Shown here: piece by piece, positions 17,863-27,034 of the stretch
How the letters are laid out: every line of letters begins with the position of its first letter
How positions within the stretch are numbered: position 1 is the first letter of the stretch
NCBI GenBank assembly: GCA_965219965.1
Contig: OZ244796.1
Coordinates: forward strand, 1,054,001 to 1,118,000
Length of the DNA stretch: 64,000 nt
Source: G965219965 sp965219965
GTDB lineage: Bacteria > Pseudomonadota > Alphaproteobacteria > RS24
Direction: 5' to 3'
Program-made: the position numbers and the translations under genes
The notes under the pieces: model-generated
The model's database searches: none
The model's input: the letters and a program-made list of their open reading frames with translations, nothing else
What the model was told of the DNA's origin: nothing

Positions 17863-18715
17863 TTATTTTCCTCCCGATGCGTTTTCCAAAATTAAATGAC
17901 CAAAAGCTGTGTTGGATACAGGCACATGATAATGCCGATGAAGTTCTTTCACATTATCATCTAACGCGCCGCGCATAATCAACCACATAACCAGTTCAAT
18001 GCCTTCTGAGCCAGATTCGCGCAGATATTGTTCATGTTCTAAATCCCTATGAGCTTTTTCGGGTCGGGGCCGAAATTATCTAGGAAATTTTTGTCAAATT
18101 TTTCATTGATAAGCCCGAGCGTGGGCCTTGTAGCTGATGCGACATGCCGCCCGTGCCGAACACAACCACTTTCAAATTGTCGTCAAAAGATTGCACGGCT
18201 TTGCGTATGGCACGGCCTAATTGAAAACAGCGATTGCCTGTCGGCGGTGGGAATTGCACAACATTCACCGCCAATGGGATAACGGGGCATGGCCATTCTT
18301 TCGGCTGGCCAAACATGAGCGATAGCGGCACGGTGAGGCCGTGGTCCACATCCATTTTATTGACAATGGTTAAGTCAAATTCATCTAATATGACCGATTG
18401 GGCGATATGCCATGCCAATTTGGGGTGTCCTTTAACATCTGGCACAGCGCGTGGTCCCCAGCCTTCATCGGCGGGGGCGAATTCTTCCGCACAGCCAAGC
18501 GCAAATGTGGGTATGACCTCAAGCGAAAACGCGCTGGCATGGTCATTATAAACCAAAATAATGACATCGGGCTTTTCCTTTTCTATCCATTTTTTGGAAA
18601 ACTCAAAGCCTTCAAAAAGCGGTTTGAAATAATCCTCGCCCGTCATGCCCTTATCAATGGCGACACCCGCCAAAGGCACATGAGACATAGCCGCACCGGC
18701 TGAAATATAAGCCAT
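17863..18715 (-). pseudogene. ligB: Protocatechuate 4,5-dioxygenase beta (catalytic) subunit, two apparent frameshifts
   Basis: Type II extradiol dioxygenase, about 284 residues once two shifts are repaired. Visible motifs are AAMSHVPLAG (iron His), YNDHASAF, VDHGLTVPLSLM and GTGGMSHQLQGPR. As written the frame stops at 18080. Adding one base to the GGG at 18114-18116 gives GLINEKFDKNFLDNFGPDP, and adding one to the A5 run at 18055-18059 gives EHEQYLRESGSEGIELVMW through to the stop at 17863, matching the LigB C-terminus. Both are homopolymer losses, so sequencing error is likely. It opens the ring of protocatechuate between C4 and C5 and is coupled directly to ligA. Confidence 0.88.
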
Positions 18716-19108
18716 TTATTTTTCCTCCCAATCTGAAAGAAACATATTGCCCTCTGCGGGCCTGCCGCCTGCAAGCATCATTTCCCTTAATTCTTCGCGC
18801 TTAATGCCCGCCATGGCCGCATAGGCTTCCTCATAGGGTGTGCCATCGGCGGCGGCTAATTTCAGCGTGTAATAAACATTGCCGCCCTCTTTAAGCATGC
18901 CGTTCCAATCGCGCTCACGAATGGTTTTGCGCTGGGCTTCGGTTAGCTTAAACTTATTCATATAGGCTTCTTCATCGGCCTTTAACGCTTTACGGTTTTC
19001 GGCTTTGATAAGAGACATCATAAACATATTAAGATGATAGCCTTTGCGCGAATGTTGTGCGTCAAAAACAAAAGTGCCGGGAATATCTAAATAAGTTTTT
19101 TCGCTCAT
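18716..19108 (-). CDS. ligA: Protocatechuate 4,5-dioxygenase alpha subunit
   Basis: 130 residues, the usual size for the small LigA subunit that closes the LigB active site. Recognised by LDIPGTFVFDAQHSRKGYHL, FMMSLIKAENRKALKADE and RDWNGMLKEGGNVYYTLKLA. Its stop abuts the ligB start codon. A TGGAGC Shine-Dalgarno precedes the ATG. It is part of a minus-strand run reading GST, GST, SDR, MBL hydrolase, ligA, ligB, ALDH with short gaps, probably one operon. Confidence 0.92.
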   Translation of the reverse strand: MSEKTYLDIPGTFVFDAQHSRKGYHLNMFMMSLIKAENRKALKADEEAYMNKFKLTEAQRKTIRERDWNGMLKEGGNVYYTLKLAAADGTPYEEAYAAMAGIKREELREMMLAGGRPAEGNMFLSDWEEK

Positions 19109-19131
19109 AGCTTTGCTCCAATCATTTCCGT

Positions 19132-20097
19132 CTATTTTTCAGGCACAAAAGTTTTAACATCATCGCCAATGGTAATTTGTAGCAAATCACTGCCGACCAT
19201 AACTTTGCCATCAAAAGTTTTATTGGTGGCAGCAACCAAATGGGCGGCTTCTTCGGGCGTGTTGATGGGCGTGTGATAATAAACGGCCAGCTTTGGTTTG
19301 GTTTTTTGGAAAATTTCTGCCGCTTGCTCCACTGTGGTGTGAATACCAATCACGGCATTGGCTTGTTTTTCGGTAAAATGCTCACGCACATAATGCACCA
19401 GCGTTGGCGAAATAACTTCATGGATAATCACATCCACCCCGTCAGCATATTTTATCATATTTTGCGTAGGATTAGTGTCGCCTGAAATCACAAGCGCACG
19501 GCCTGCATAATCCACCCGAAAACCAAAGGCGGGTTCAATAGGCGGGTGGTCAACCAGAAAGGCTGTGACTTTCACGCCGCCTTCATGAAACACAACTCGG
19601 CCTTTGCGTAATTCGCGCACATCTATGCGAATACCATCGGTGGTCGCTGGCACGCCTTTTTTAATGCGAATATCTATATCTTCGCGGAAGGCTTCTTTTG
19701 TTTTGGCCAGAAAATGTTTTGTGCCAGTTGGCCCGTAAGTTTTCAGTGGCACATCACGCCCCTGCACCCAGCCATTAAGCCAAAGGTCAGCAATGCCAAC
19801 AATATGGTCGGAATGAAGATGGGTGACAAATAAATTTTCCAGTTGGGTGATGAGCTTTGTGTCCACCTGCGCCAGCCGCGAGGTGCAACCGCGCCCGCAA
19901 TCAAACAGCAGAGCTTTGCCGCCTGCTTGCACCAATACAGCCGAGCCATATTGATGCGGCGAAGGTATGGGCGTGCCGGAGCCTAATAAAGTCACGCGCA
20001 TTTCGCCCTTTTTTACCTCGCTGGCCACCCCGCCCTTTATCGGCAGAACCAAAGCGGCCAGAAAAGCCAGCAGCGCAAATTGTTTGACTATTTTCAT
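19132..20097 (-). CDS. Exported metallo-beta-lactamase fold hydrolase (RNase Z/lactonase-like)
   Basis: 321 residues with a signal peptide (about 1-25, ending GVASE). Core motifs are LLGSGTPIPSP, THLHSDHIVGIADLW (zinc ligands), VISGDTNPTQN, IHEVI and a late HTTVEQAAEIF then YYHTPINTPEEA. This fold is seen in RNase Z-like and arylsulfatase/lactonase-like enzymes; the signal peptide argues for a periplasmic small-molecule hydrolase. Within the aromatic operon a lactone or ester substrate is a fair guess. ATG 20097 has a TGAGGTG Shine-Dalgarno and overlaps the SDR end. The reaction is unassigned. Confidence 0.75.
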   Translation of the reverse strand: MKIVKQFALLAFLAALVLPIKGGVASEVKKGEMRVTLLGSGTPIPSPHQYGSAVLVQAGGKALLFDCGRGCTSRLAQVDTKLITQLENLFVTHLHSDHIVGIADLWLNGWVQGRDVPLKTYGPTGTKHFLAKTKEAFREDIDIRIKKGVPATTDGIRIDVRELRKGRVVFHEGGVKVTAFLVDHPPIEPAFGFRVDYAGRALVISGDTNPTQNMIKYADGVDVIIHEVISPTLVHYVREHFTEKQANAVIGIHTTVEQAAEIFQKTKPKLAVYYHTPINTPEEAAHLVAATNKTFDGKVMVGSDLLQITIGDDVKTFVPEK

Positions 20098-20105
20098 ATC
20101 ACACC

Positions 20106-20864
20106 TCAATGATTTAACGCCCCGCCATCAACATTAATGCTTTGGCCTGTAATAAAATCGCTATCTTCGCTGGCCAAAAACAACAACGCGCCCAGCACAT
20201 CATCGGGCAGCATGGGCCGTGAAATCGCCCGCATGGCCAGTGTCGGAGCTTTGGCCGCGCCGAGCATTTTTTCATTATTTTTCACGCCCTCGCTTTCGGT
20301 CAGGCCAATAATAATGGTATTGGCTTGCACATTATCCGCCGCCAATTCGCGGCAAATGGCGCGGGTTTGGGCGAGTATCGCGCCTTTAGAAGATACATAA
20401 TGCAAAAACATTGGTGCGCCGCGCAAAATTGTGCCAGAAGAAATGTTAATCACTTTTCCGCGCCCATTTTTTCGCATACTGGGCAGCACGGCTTTGGTTG
20501 CTTGAAACGGGCCGCGCACATTCACGCGCATCACCAAATCCCATTCCTCTTCGGGGATTTCGGTAAAAGGTTTCATGGCAAGGCTGGCAAAAACGGCGGC
20601 ATTATTGACCAGAATTTCAATCGCCCCGAAACTGCTTTCGGCTTCCTTAACCATAGCGGCCAGCGATTCATTGGACGTCACATCCACCTCTAGGCCAATG
20701 GCCTCCCCGCCCGCCGCTTTAATGGCCGCGACCGCATCGGCGGTGTCGGCAATATCGGTGACGACCACTTGCGCCCCTTCGGCGGCTAAACATTCCGCAT
20801 AGGCACGCCCTATGCCCTGTGCGCCTCCTGTGACGACCGCAACTTTTCCTTTCACCCGTGCCAT
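20106..20864 (-). CDS. Short-chain dehydrogenase/reductase
   Basis: 252 residues, classical SDR. NAD(P) motif TGGAQGIG (about 12-19), LVNNAAVF (about 87-94), catalytic Ser in NISSG, and Tyr/Lys in HYVSSKGA (about 155-162). The C-terminal ITGQSINVDGGALNH is standard. Position beside two LigF/LigE-like glutathione transferases suggests a role like LigD/LigL, oxidising a benzylic alcohol before ether cleavage, but the family is too broad to be sure. AGGAG precedes the ATG; the gap to the upstream GST is 9 bases. Confidence 0.85.
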   Translation of the reverse strand: MARVKGKVAVVTGGAQGIGRAYAECLAAEGAQVVVTDIADTADAVAAIKAAGGEAIGLEVDVTSNESLAAMVKEAESSFGAIEILVNNAAVFASLAMKPFTEIPEEEWDLVMRVNVRGPFQATKAVLPSMRKNGRGKVINISSGTILRGAPMFLHYVSSKGAILAQTRAICRELAADNVQANTIIIGLTESEGVKNNEKMLGAAKAPTLAMRAISRPMLPDDVLGALLFLASEDSDFITGQSINVDGGALNH

Positions 20865-20873
20865 AATATGCTC

Positions 20874-21686
20874 CTATTTCAATCCAATAATTTTTTTCAC
20901 TTCTGGCCAGCTTGCCGCGCCGAATTCTTTCAAATCTTTGGTTAAATCTTCAGGACACCAGTCCAAAAAGGCGCGTTTGAAATTGGGCTTTGCCTTAAAG
21001 CGGCCAAACCAATCTTCCACATTGGGCAAACGGCCATCTGTCCACATGCCAGACATAGACAGCATATCCAGCCGATTAACGTAAGGCAACAGCCCAATAT
21101 CGGCGAGCGACAGGCTATCGCCCGCCAGCCATTTATGTTTGGCCAGCGCGTCATTCATTTTCACAAGATAAGTGTCGTAAATTTTTATTTTATCTTCAAT
21201 ACCCGGCGCGTCAAAACCCATACGCACAATTTCCTTTTTGCGTTCTTTCCAATTATTGGTCACAGATTGGTCGGGCGTGTTTTGCAAAAATGCGTCCAAT
21301 TCGGCTTTGGGCAGGCGCATAATAATATGGCGGTGGCAGCACACAAAGGTTAGCTCGCCGCACGCTGGATGCAATGTTTCATCTACGGCTTTGGTCCATA
21401 GCCGCATTTGCGTGCGCTCATAAGGGTCGGTGGGGGTTAAAGGATTATCGGGGAAAATATCGTCCAGATATTCACAAATAACGGTGGACTCAATAATCAC
21501 CTTGCCATCATGCACCAGCGTCGGCACAACGGCTTTGGCATTGAGCTTTGTGTATTCTTCGTTAAACTGGTCGCCTTTCAAAATATCAATATAGTGCATT
21601 TTGTCAGGCTCAATGCCCTTTTCATCAAGCGCATAACGGACTTTCGCCGCGCAAACAGATGAGCCATGATGATATAATTCAAGCAT
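20874..21686 (-). CDS. Glutathione S-transferase, beta-etherase (LigF)-like
   Basis: 270 residues. Thioredoxin-fold GST_N at about 1-80 (LELYHHGSSVCAAKVRYAL, AKAVVPTLVHDGKVI) and a helical C-terminal domain. The stretch IIESTVICEYLDDIFPD then DPYERTQMRLWTKAVDE is close to what I recall of Sphingobium LigF, a glutathione-dependent beta-aryl etherase. It would thus remove a group from a lignin-type dimer or another aromatic using glutathione. This is inferred; other GST roles such as isomerase or dehalogenase remain open. A GGAGG sits 5 bases before ATG. Confidence 0.8.
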   Translation of the reverse strand: MLELYHHGSSVCAAKVRYALDEKGIEPDKMHYIDILKGDQFNEEYTKLNAKAVVPTLVHDGKVIIESTVICEYLDDIFPDNPLTPTDPYERTQMRLWTKAVDETLHPACGELTFVCCHRHIIMRLPKAELDAFLQNTPDQSVTNNWKERKKEIVRMGFDAPGIEDKIKIYDTYLVKMNDALAKHKWLAGDSLSLADIGLLPYVNRLDMLSMSGMWTDGRLPNVEDWFGRFKAKPNFKRAFLDWCPEDLTKDLKEFGAASWPEVKKIIGLK

Positions 21687-21725
21687 AAAAGCCTCCGATT
21701 TTTTTGCCTTGTTTATTCATGCCCA

Positions 21726-22484
21726 TTAAAACGGCCACCATTCCAGCACGCCTTTTTTATAGCTTTCGCGTTGTTCAAGCGCGTGCGCCCAGCGATTGAG
21801 ATGCTGGTAATCTTCAAAACGAAAATCCGTCATTTCTTTCAGCGTAAAATAAAGCGGCGACCATGCAATATCGGCCAAAGTAAATTTTTCGCCTGCCAAA
21901 TAGGGCGTTTTGCTTAGTACTTCATCGGCGGCGGAAAAATTGCTGTGCAAAATTTCCTCTGCCTGTTTGAGATCTTGTTCGGTAAACGCCCCGCTATTGA
22001 CTTTGTCGTGGAAATCCAAAAGCTCTTTATCTTTTTGCAATTTTTTATAAAGGTCATCTTGCTCTTGCGATTTGCTCATCTTGCCTTGCATGCGTTTAAT
22101 ATAAATAAATGTTTTCACCGCTTTGAGATGGATTTGCGGAGCAAGCCGCAGCCAGTGATACATAACCTCTAACCCTTTTTCATCGGCAGGGCGCAATGAA
22201 GGTTCGGGATAGTTCTGGTCTAAATGGTCAATAATATCGTCCGATTCAATAATCACCACGCCATTTTCTACCAAAGTCGGCACCAGCCCTTTCGGGTGAA
22301 TGGAAAAATAATCTTCCGTGAGATTTTCCTTTTTGGTTATATCAATATGGTGGCTTTCCCAATCCAGCCCCTTTTCGGCCAGTGCCATACGCACCCGCAT
22401 AGAGCAATTTGAAATGCCCGCATGGTAAAGGTGCAAGCCCTTGAGTTGCTTAACATGTTCATTAGTAGTTTGGACAACACCCAT
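21726..22484 (-). CDS. Glutathione S-transferase (LigE/LigF-type, second copy)
   Basis: 252 residues. GST_N spans about 14-95 (LHLYHAGISNCSMRVRMAL, HPKGLVPTLVENGVVI, ESDDIIDHLDQNYPEPSL); the all-helical C-terminal domain ends GVLEWWPF and has an unusually charged insert (KMSKSQEQDDLYKKLQKDK). SNCS near the start may supply the thiol-activating Ser/Cys. It pairs with the next GST on the same strand, 39 bases away, and with the SDR, as in ether-cleaving lig clusters. A TAGGAG Shine-Dalgarno precedes the ATG. The two GSTs differ a lot, so they are not a recent duplication. Confidence 0.8.
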   Translation of the reverse strand: MGVVQTTNEHVKQLKGLHLYHAGISNCSMRVRMALAEKGLDWESHHIDITKKENLTEDYFSIHPKGLVPTLVENGVVIIESDDIIDHLDQNYPEPSLRPADEKGLEVMYHWLRLAPQIHLKAVKTFIYIKRMQGKMSKSQEQDDLYKKLQKDKELLDFHDKVNSGAFTEQDLKQAEEILHSNFSAADEVLSKTPYLAGEKFTLADIAWSPLYFTLKEMTDFRFEDYQHLNRWAHALEQRESYKKGVLEWWPF

Positions 22485-22597
22485 ATTAAAAACTCCTAAC
22501 CATATTTAGCCTGATAAAAGCCAGCTATGCCAGCCGATAAATCCGCCTCAAACGGGCCGATGCCATAAATGACATCGGCCACAAGGGAGGGAGGCCG

Positions 22598-24934
22598 CTA
22601 AAACCGAGAGCTGAGCCTCACAGCAATCTCTCTAGGCGCTCTAAGCGTTGCGAGAGAATTGGGTCCAGATGGGATACCCCATTCCAAAACTTCTTCTTCG
22701 GTCAGGTTTTTCCCAATAAGGTAAATTGTGTGCTGGCCATTGGGTGACACGAAGCGGGCGTTCGCACCCCAAATGGTGTAACCATCTTCAAAAGATGAAT
22801 CACCATAGCCAATATCGGTGTAATATTCATCTGAATAGCTCACATTCACCCCGAAGCCCGCGCCCCAACCGCGAAAGCCGGAATCATTGAAATATTCAAC
22901 AAAGGCATTGCCTTTATTTTCAGGCGCGAAGTTTAGCGGGAAGCCGGCCAGTTCGCACAAATCAGCCCCGCCTGCTGGATTGGTAACTTCACGCCCCGGA
23001 CATTCGCCCGGGTCAAATTCCGCACCATCAAATGTGTCATAAGTGGCATCGGTAAAGGCGTAATCTATGCCCAGCGTCCAATTTTCATTGGCGTGGAACA
23101 CAGCGTCCAATTCAATACCTTGCGAAGTAACCTCGGCGGCATTATCAACCGAAAAGGCTGGCACGGTGCCGGGCAGTTGGGTGGCTAATTGCAAGCCTTC
23201 CACATCCATATTGAACAAAGCCACATTGGCGCTCAGCCGTCCTTCTAGGAAACGACCCTTTGCGCCAAGTTCTATTGTGGTGTTTTCTTCAGGGTCAAAT
23301 TCAAAGTCCAGCGCATCTGGCGTGGCAAGAATTGAGGCATCGCCTTCAATGCGCTCACTAAAGCCGCCCGTTTTATGCCCCTGTGCATAGCTGGCATAAA
23401 CATTCACATCATCATTGACATCATATTGCAATGTAACGGCGGGTGTGAATTTGCTTTCAGACCTATCATCAGCCACGGCTACAGGCGGGGCAAATGGGCC
23501 TAAAGGCGCACCCGCAGGATAATCCGTATCTGTGCCATATTCATGGTAGAAGCGGTCAAAGGCGAAATCTTTTGTTTCATTAGACCAACGGCCACCGACA
23601 ATAAGGCGGGTGACATCATTCAAATTATAGCGCACTTGGCCAAATAGCGCATAAGTTTCTGTTTCTTGCGTCCAAGGCTCATTGCGTTGCACGGCCAGTC
23701 CGCCGCCAGGAAGACCCAGACTGATAAATTGCACATCAGAGGTTTGGTAACGCGAAATATCGCTTTGCTCGTAATACGCGCCAACAATATAGTCATATTT
23801 ATCGGCGACCAAATCTGAGGTGAAGCGCAATTCTTGCGTAAAGGTTTCATAATCCTCATCTCTATAGGCGCGGAAAGAATTGGCCAAGCCGCCATCTATG
23901 CCAAGAAATTTGTGCTCAAATTCATAAGTTTGGAAAGCCGACAAGGACGTAAATGTGCCGCCCGCAGTGTCATGGTCAATTCTTAATGTGACATTGGTCG
24001 TTTTCTGGTCACGACCCGGGCAGAAGTCGCCGAAATTGCGGCCACCTTCAATAACCTCTGTACAATTCAAATCAATCACCCAATCCAATTCAGGGGTAAA
24101 GCTGGGCGAAATCCTTTGCATTGTGGCAATCACAGGCGGTGGGCCGCCATTAATTTCACCCGCATCCGTGCCAAACAAATCAATAATTTGGTGGTCAAGT
24201 TTCAAATGCACTGTGGTGCTGTCACTTGCGTCCCATTCAAATTTGGCGCGAATACCGACATCATCTCTGTCAGGGCCACCCGGACCCAATTCAGGGCGCG
24301 CATTAACATAATAACCATCATCTGTGCGATAGCGCACCGCAAGGCGGGCGCGTAAATTCTCACCAAATGGGCCAGACATATAGCCTTGCAATTCTTGGTA
24401 AGCCCCATCAGTGCTATACTGCCCGTAAGTGATATTAAAACCCATTTCAGGCTCATCGGTCGGGGCGGCGGTGCGGACAATCATCGCACCCGCCACAGTG
24501 TTTTTCCCAAATAGCGTGCCTTGTGGGCCGCGCAGCACTTCTACGCCTTCAATATCAAAAAAGCCGTGAATATTCATCGCCCCGCGCCCAATATAGACTT
24601 CGTCCACAAAGCGGCCAACCGATTGCTCAATAGAGTGTGTCGCCCCAGAGCCGAGACCGCGCACATAAAGATTGGGCAAAATCGTAGAGCTGTTAATTTC
24701 AAAATTAGGCAGGAATTTTGCTAGCTCGCCCAAATCAACCACGCCTAAAGAGGTTATGGTTTCACTGCTCACGGCTGAAACCGATACTGGCACATCTTGG
24801 ATACTTTCCGTCCGTTTTGTGGCTGTGACGAGAATTTCGTCAATAGCCTGCGCCTTTGCGGGCGTAGAAAAAACGGATAGCGAAGCGGCCAAAGCCATTA
24901 CGCTCACGGTTTTAATGGTGTTGATATAAGACAT
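22598..24934 (-). CDS. TonB-dependent outer-membrane receptor
   Basis: 778 residues, intact. A signal peptide ends STPAKAQ, followed by the TonB-box-like IDEILVTATKRTESI, the plug domain (QSVGRFVDEVYIGRG, VEVLRGPQGTLFGKNTVAGA) and a 22-strand-type barrel ending in SSRF. ATG 24934 has a GGAGGGAGG Shine-Dalgarno; the frame extends upstream but lacks a better start. It stands at the head of the minus-strand aromatic operon, divergent from an MFS carrier, so it probably brings the aromatic substrate across the outer membrane. Confidence 0.88.
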   Translation of the reverse strand: MSYINTIKTVSVMALAASLSVFSTPAKAQAIDEILVTATKRTESIQDVPVSVSAVSSETITSLGVVDLGELAKFLPNFEINSSTILPNLYVRGLGSGATHSIEQSVGRFVDEVYIGRGAMNIHGFFDIEGVEVLRGPQGTLFGKNTVAGAMIVRTAAPTDEPEMGFNITYGQYSTDGAYQELQGYMSGPFGENLRARLAVRYRTDDGYYVNARPELGPGGPDRDDVGIRAKFEWDASDSTTVHLKLDHQIIDLFGTDAGEINGGPPPVIATMQRISPSFTPELDWVIDLNCTEVIEGGRNFGDFCPGRDQKTTNVTLRIDHDTAGGTFTSLSAFQTYEFEHKFLGIDGGLANSFRAYRDEDYETFTQELRFTSDLVADKYDYIVGAYYEQSDISRYQTSDVQFISLGLPGGGLAVQRNEPWTQETETYALFGQVRYNLNDVTRLIVGGRWSNETKDFAFDRFYHEYGTDTDYPAGAPLGPFAPPVAVADDRSESKFTPAVTLQYDVNDDVNVYASYAQGHKTGGFSERIEGDASILATPDALDFEFDPEENTTIELGAKGRFLEGRLSANVALFNMDVEGLQLATQLPGTVPAFSVDNAAEVTSQGIELDAVFHANENWTLGIDYAFTDATYDTFDGAEFDPGECPGREVTNPAGGADLCELAGFPLNFAPENKGNAFVEYFNDSGFRGWGAGFGVNVSYSDEYYTDIGYGDSSFEDGYTIWGANARFVSPNGQHTIYLIGKNLTEEEVLEWGIPSGPNSLATLRAPREIAVRLSSRF

Positions 24935-25021
24935 AAAGAGCCTCCCTCCTGAAGGAAATAATGATATTGCGTCTCTGGCATGATGATTCCAGATTACTTT
25001 GCGGCTTGTGAGTGAAATATA

Positions 25022-25034
25022 TTCCAAAATGGAA
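25022..25034. promoter_or_regulatory. Palindrome TTCCA-AAA-TGGAA in the divergent receptor/MFS promoter gap
   Basis: A 13-base perfect inverted repeat in the 231-base A+T-rich gap between two divergent transport genes. It could be an operator shared by both. No confident -35/-10 pair was found nearby, and nothing else is evident in the gap. Confidence 0.3.
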
Positions 25035-25165
25035 ACTTTTTTTCTTTAACAATTTACATTTTTGCGTTTCACGTTAAAGCTGTTAATAAGTTTTGTGAAA
25101 AAGTGGCGATGGGATGCATTCGGTGATAGCCTAACAGCGCGGCTTAATAAATAAGGAGAAAGACT

Positions 25166-26380
25166 ATGAATGAATTCAAATTAGGATGGGGGCCATTATT
25201 GGCCGCGACCATTGGCACAATGTGCGGTCTTTTGACCTTAACCAATTACAGTCAGGGCTTTTTTGTCGGCCCCGTCATTACTGAATTTGGCTGGACGCCC
25301 GGGCAATTTTTCCTCAGCTATACAATTTTCATGGGGACGGGTTTAATAACCGCGCCCATTATTGGCTCGCTGGCGCAAAAATATGGCATACGCCGATTGG
25401 GCATGATTGGCCTTATTGGTCACGCGCTGGGCTATTTCATTATTTCCCTTAATCCTAATTCCCTGCCCCTTTGGTATGCAAGCTGGGCGGTGCTGGCCGT
25501 TTTGGCGGCGGGTTCTTTGCCGATTATTTGGACGAGTGTGCTGAATGGCTGGTTTATTAAAAATCGCGGCAAGGCGATTGGCATTACCATGGCGGGGACG
25601 GGTTTGGGTGCGTTTTTTCTGCCGCCCATTGTTGAGTTTTTCATTTCCAATTATGGCTGGCGCATGGCTTATCGGTCCATAGGCTTTGGGGCTTTGTGCA
25701 TCTCTTTGCCAATTGTGTGGTGTTTGTTTAAGGAAAACACCGCCGCTACGGGTGCGGCTGAGCGCAAAACCGTATGGGGTTTGACGCGCATAGAGGCCAT
25801 GCAAACGGCACGGTTCTGGATATTGGGCGCGGTGCTGTTCCTCACTGTTGTGGTGCTGGCGGGTTTGCTTTCCAATTTTGAGCGCATTTACACCTCCAAA
25901 GGTTTGGAGCGTGAAACCATTGCCGTGATTGCCGCCATTATGGGCATCACCATTATTTTAGGCCGCCTTTTGGTTGGTGCTTTGGTTGACCGATTTTGGG
26001 CGCCCGGCGTAGCGACATGCTTTTTTATCTTGCCCATTATTGCCATGTTTATTTTGCTTAATGTGCCATTGACGATGGGCGTGGGCGTTGTGGCGGCGAT
26101 TTTCATTGGGCTGGCCGCAGGCGCGGAGTTGGATTTGCTCGCCTATCTCACCAGCAAGTATTTTGGGCCGGACCATTACGCCAAGATATTTGGCGCGATT
26201 TTTGCCTTTTTCACCATAGGCGCAGGCATTGCCCCGCCCTTATTTGGGCAAATGGCGGCACGGCTCGGCGGCTATAGCGTGCCATTAACCTACGCCATTA
26301 TTACTTTGGTGGTGTGCATTATTCTCTTTTTGCTTTTGGGCAAATATCCCGAAGAAGCCAAACGCGAAAGCGGGCATTAA
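25166..26380 (+). CDS. Major facilitator superfamily transporter
   Basis: 404 residues with 12 hydrophobic helices. The cytoplasmic loop after helix 2 carries GSLAQKYGIRRLGMIG and the mirrored loop GALVDRFWAPGVAT, the MFS signature positions. N-terminal GTMCGLLTLTNYSQGFFVGP is of the monocarboxylate / oxalate-formate antiporter-like branch. It probably moves an aromatic acid or other carboxylate across the inner membrane, given the lig genes on both sides. AAGGAG lies 8 bases before the ATG. An O-methyltransferase gene follows after 15 bases. Confidence 0.88.
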   Translation: MNEFKLGWGPLLAATIGTMCGLLTLTNYSQGFFVGPVITEFGWTPGQFFLSYTIFMGTGLITAPIIGSLAQKYGIRRLGMIGLIGHALGYFIISLNPNSLPLWYASWAVLAVLAAGSLPIIWTSVLNGWFIKNRGKAIGITMAGTGLGAFFLPPIVEFFISNYGWRMAYRSIGFGALCISLPIVWCLFKENTAATGAAERKTVWGLTRIEAMQTARFWILGAVLFLTVVVLAGLLSNFERIYTSKGLERETIAVIAAIMGITIILGRLLVGALVDRFWAPGVATCFFILPIIAMFILLNVPLTMGVGVVAAIFIGLAAGAELDLLAYLTSKYFGPDHYAKIFGAIFAFFTIGAGIAPPLFGQMAARLGGYSVPLTYAIITLVVCIILFLLLGKYPEEAKRESGH

Positions 26381-26395
26381 ACTTGGCGCAATTTC

Positions 26396-27034
26396 ATGTT
26401 TATTGAACCCAAAGCCCGCGCTGTTTTTGAAGCCTATCAAGCCCGTGCTCAGCGCGAAGAAAAGCAAATTGCGGCGGACGGCTTTACCATTGATGAGAGG
26501 GATAATTTCCTTCTGCCCATTGGCGAAGATGTTGGACGTTTTCTGCACAGCTTGATTTTATCAAAACGCCCGCAGCAGATTTTAGAAATTGGCACGAGCT
26601 ATGGTTACTCTACCCTTTTTCTCGCCGATGCCGCCAAAGCCATTGGCGCACGGGTCATCACATTAGAACTTGTGGAAGCCAAACAAGATTATGCCCGCCA
26701 AAAGCTCAGCCAAGCGGGGTTGGAGTCCCATGTTACATTTTTAACGGGTGATGCGATTGCACTTATCAAAGCCCATGACGCGCCCATTGATTTTGCCCTA
26801 TTGGATATTTGGAAATCGCTTTACACGCCCTGCTTTGACGCGCTTTATCCCAAATTATCTGAAGAAGGCATTATCATTGCCGATAATATGTATTACCCCG
26901 AAGACACTTTGGACAAAGCCCGCGCCTATCGCCAAGCGGTTTTGGCGAAGCCTAATTTACAAACCGTGCTTTTGCCCATTGGGTCGGGCATTGAAGTGAC
27001 GTGCCATTGGCCGAAAGAGTCGCCGAAAATTTAA
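26396..27034 (+). CDS. Class I SAM-dependent O-methyltransferase (catechol/caffeoyl-CoA type)
   Basis: 212 residues. SAM motif I is ILEIGTSYGYSTLFLA (about 61-76), motif II ITLELVEAKQDYARQKL, then FLTGDAIALI, FALLDIWKSLY and IIADNMYYPED (about 160-170). The metal-binding aspartates of this family are only partly visible (LLDIW, ADN). It would methylate a hydroxyl on an aromatic or similar substrate, which is odd in a catabolic cluster. It follows the MFS gene closely and its end overlaps ligC convergently by 4 bases. There is no strong Shine-Dalgarno. Confidence 0.75.
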   Translation: MFIEPKARAVFEAYQARAQREEKQIAADGFTIDERDNFLLPIGEDVGRFLHSLILSKRPQQILEIGTSYGYSTLFLADAAKAIGARVITLELVEAKQDYARQKLSQAGLESHVTFLTGDAIALIKAHDAPIDFALLDIWKSLYTPCFDALYPKLSEEGIIIADNMYYPEDTLDKARAYRQAVLAKPNLQTVLLPIGSGIEVTCHWPKESPKI

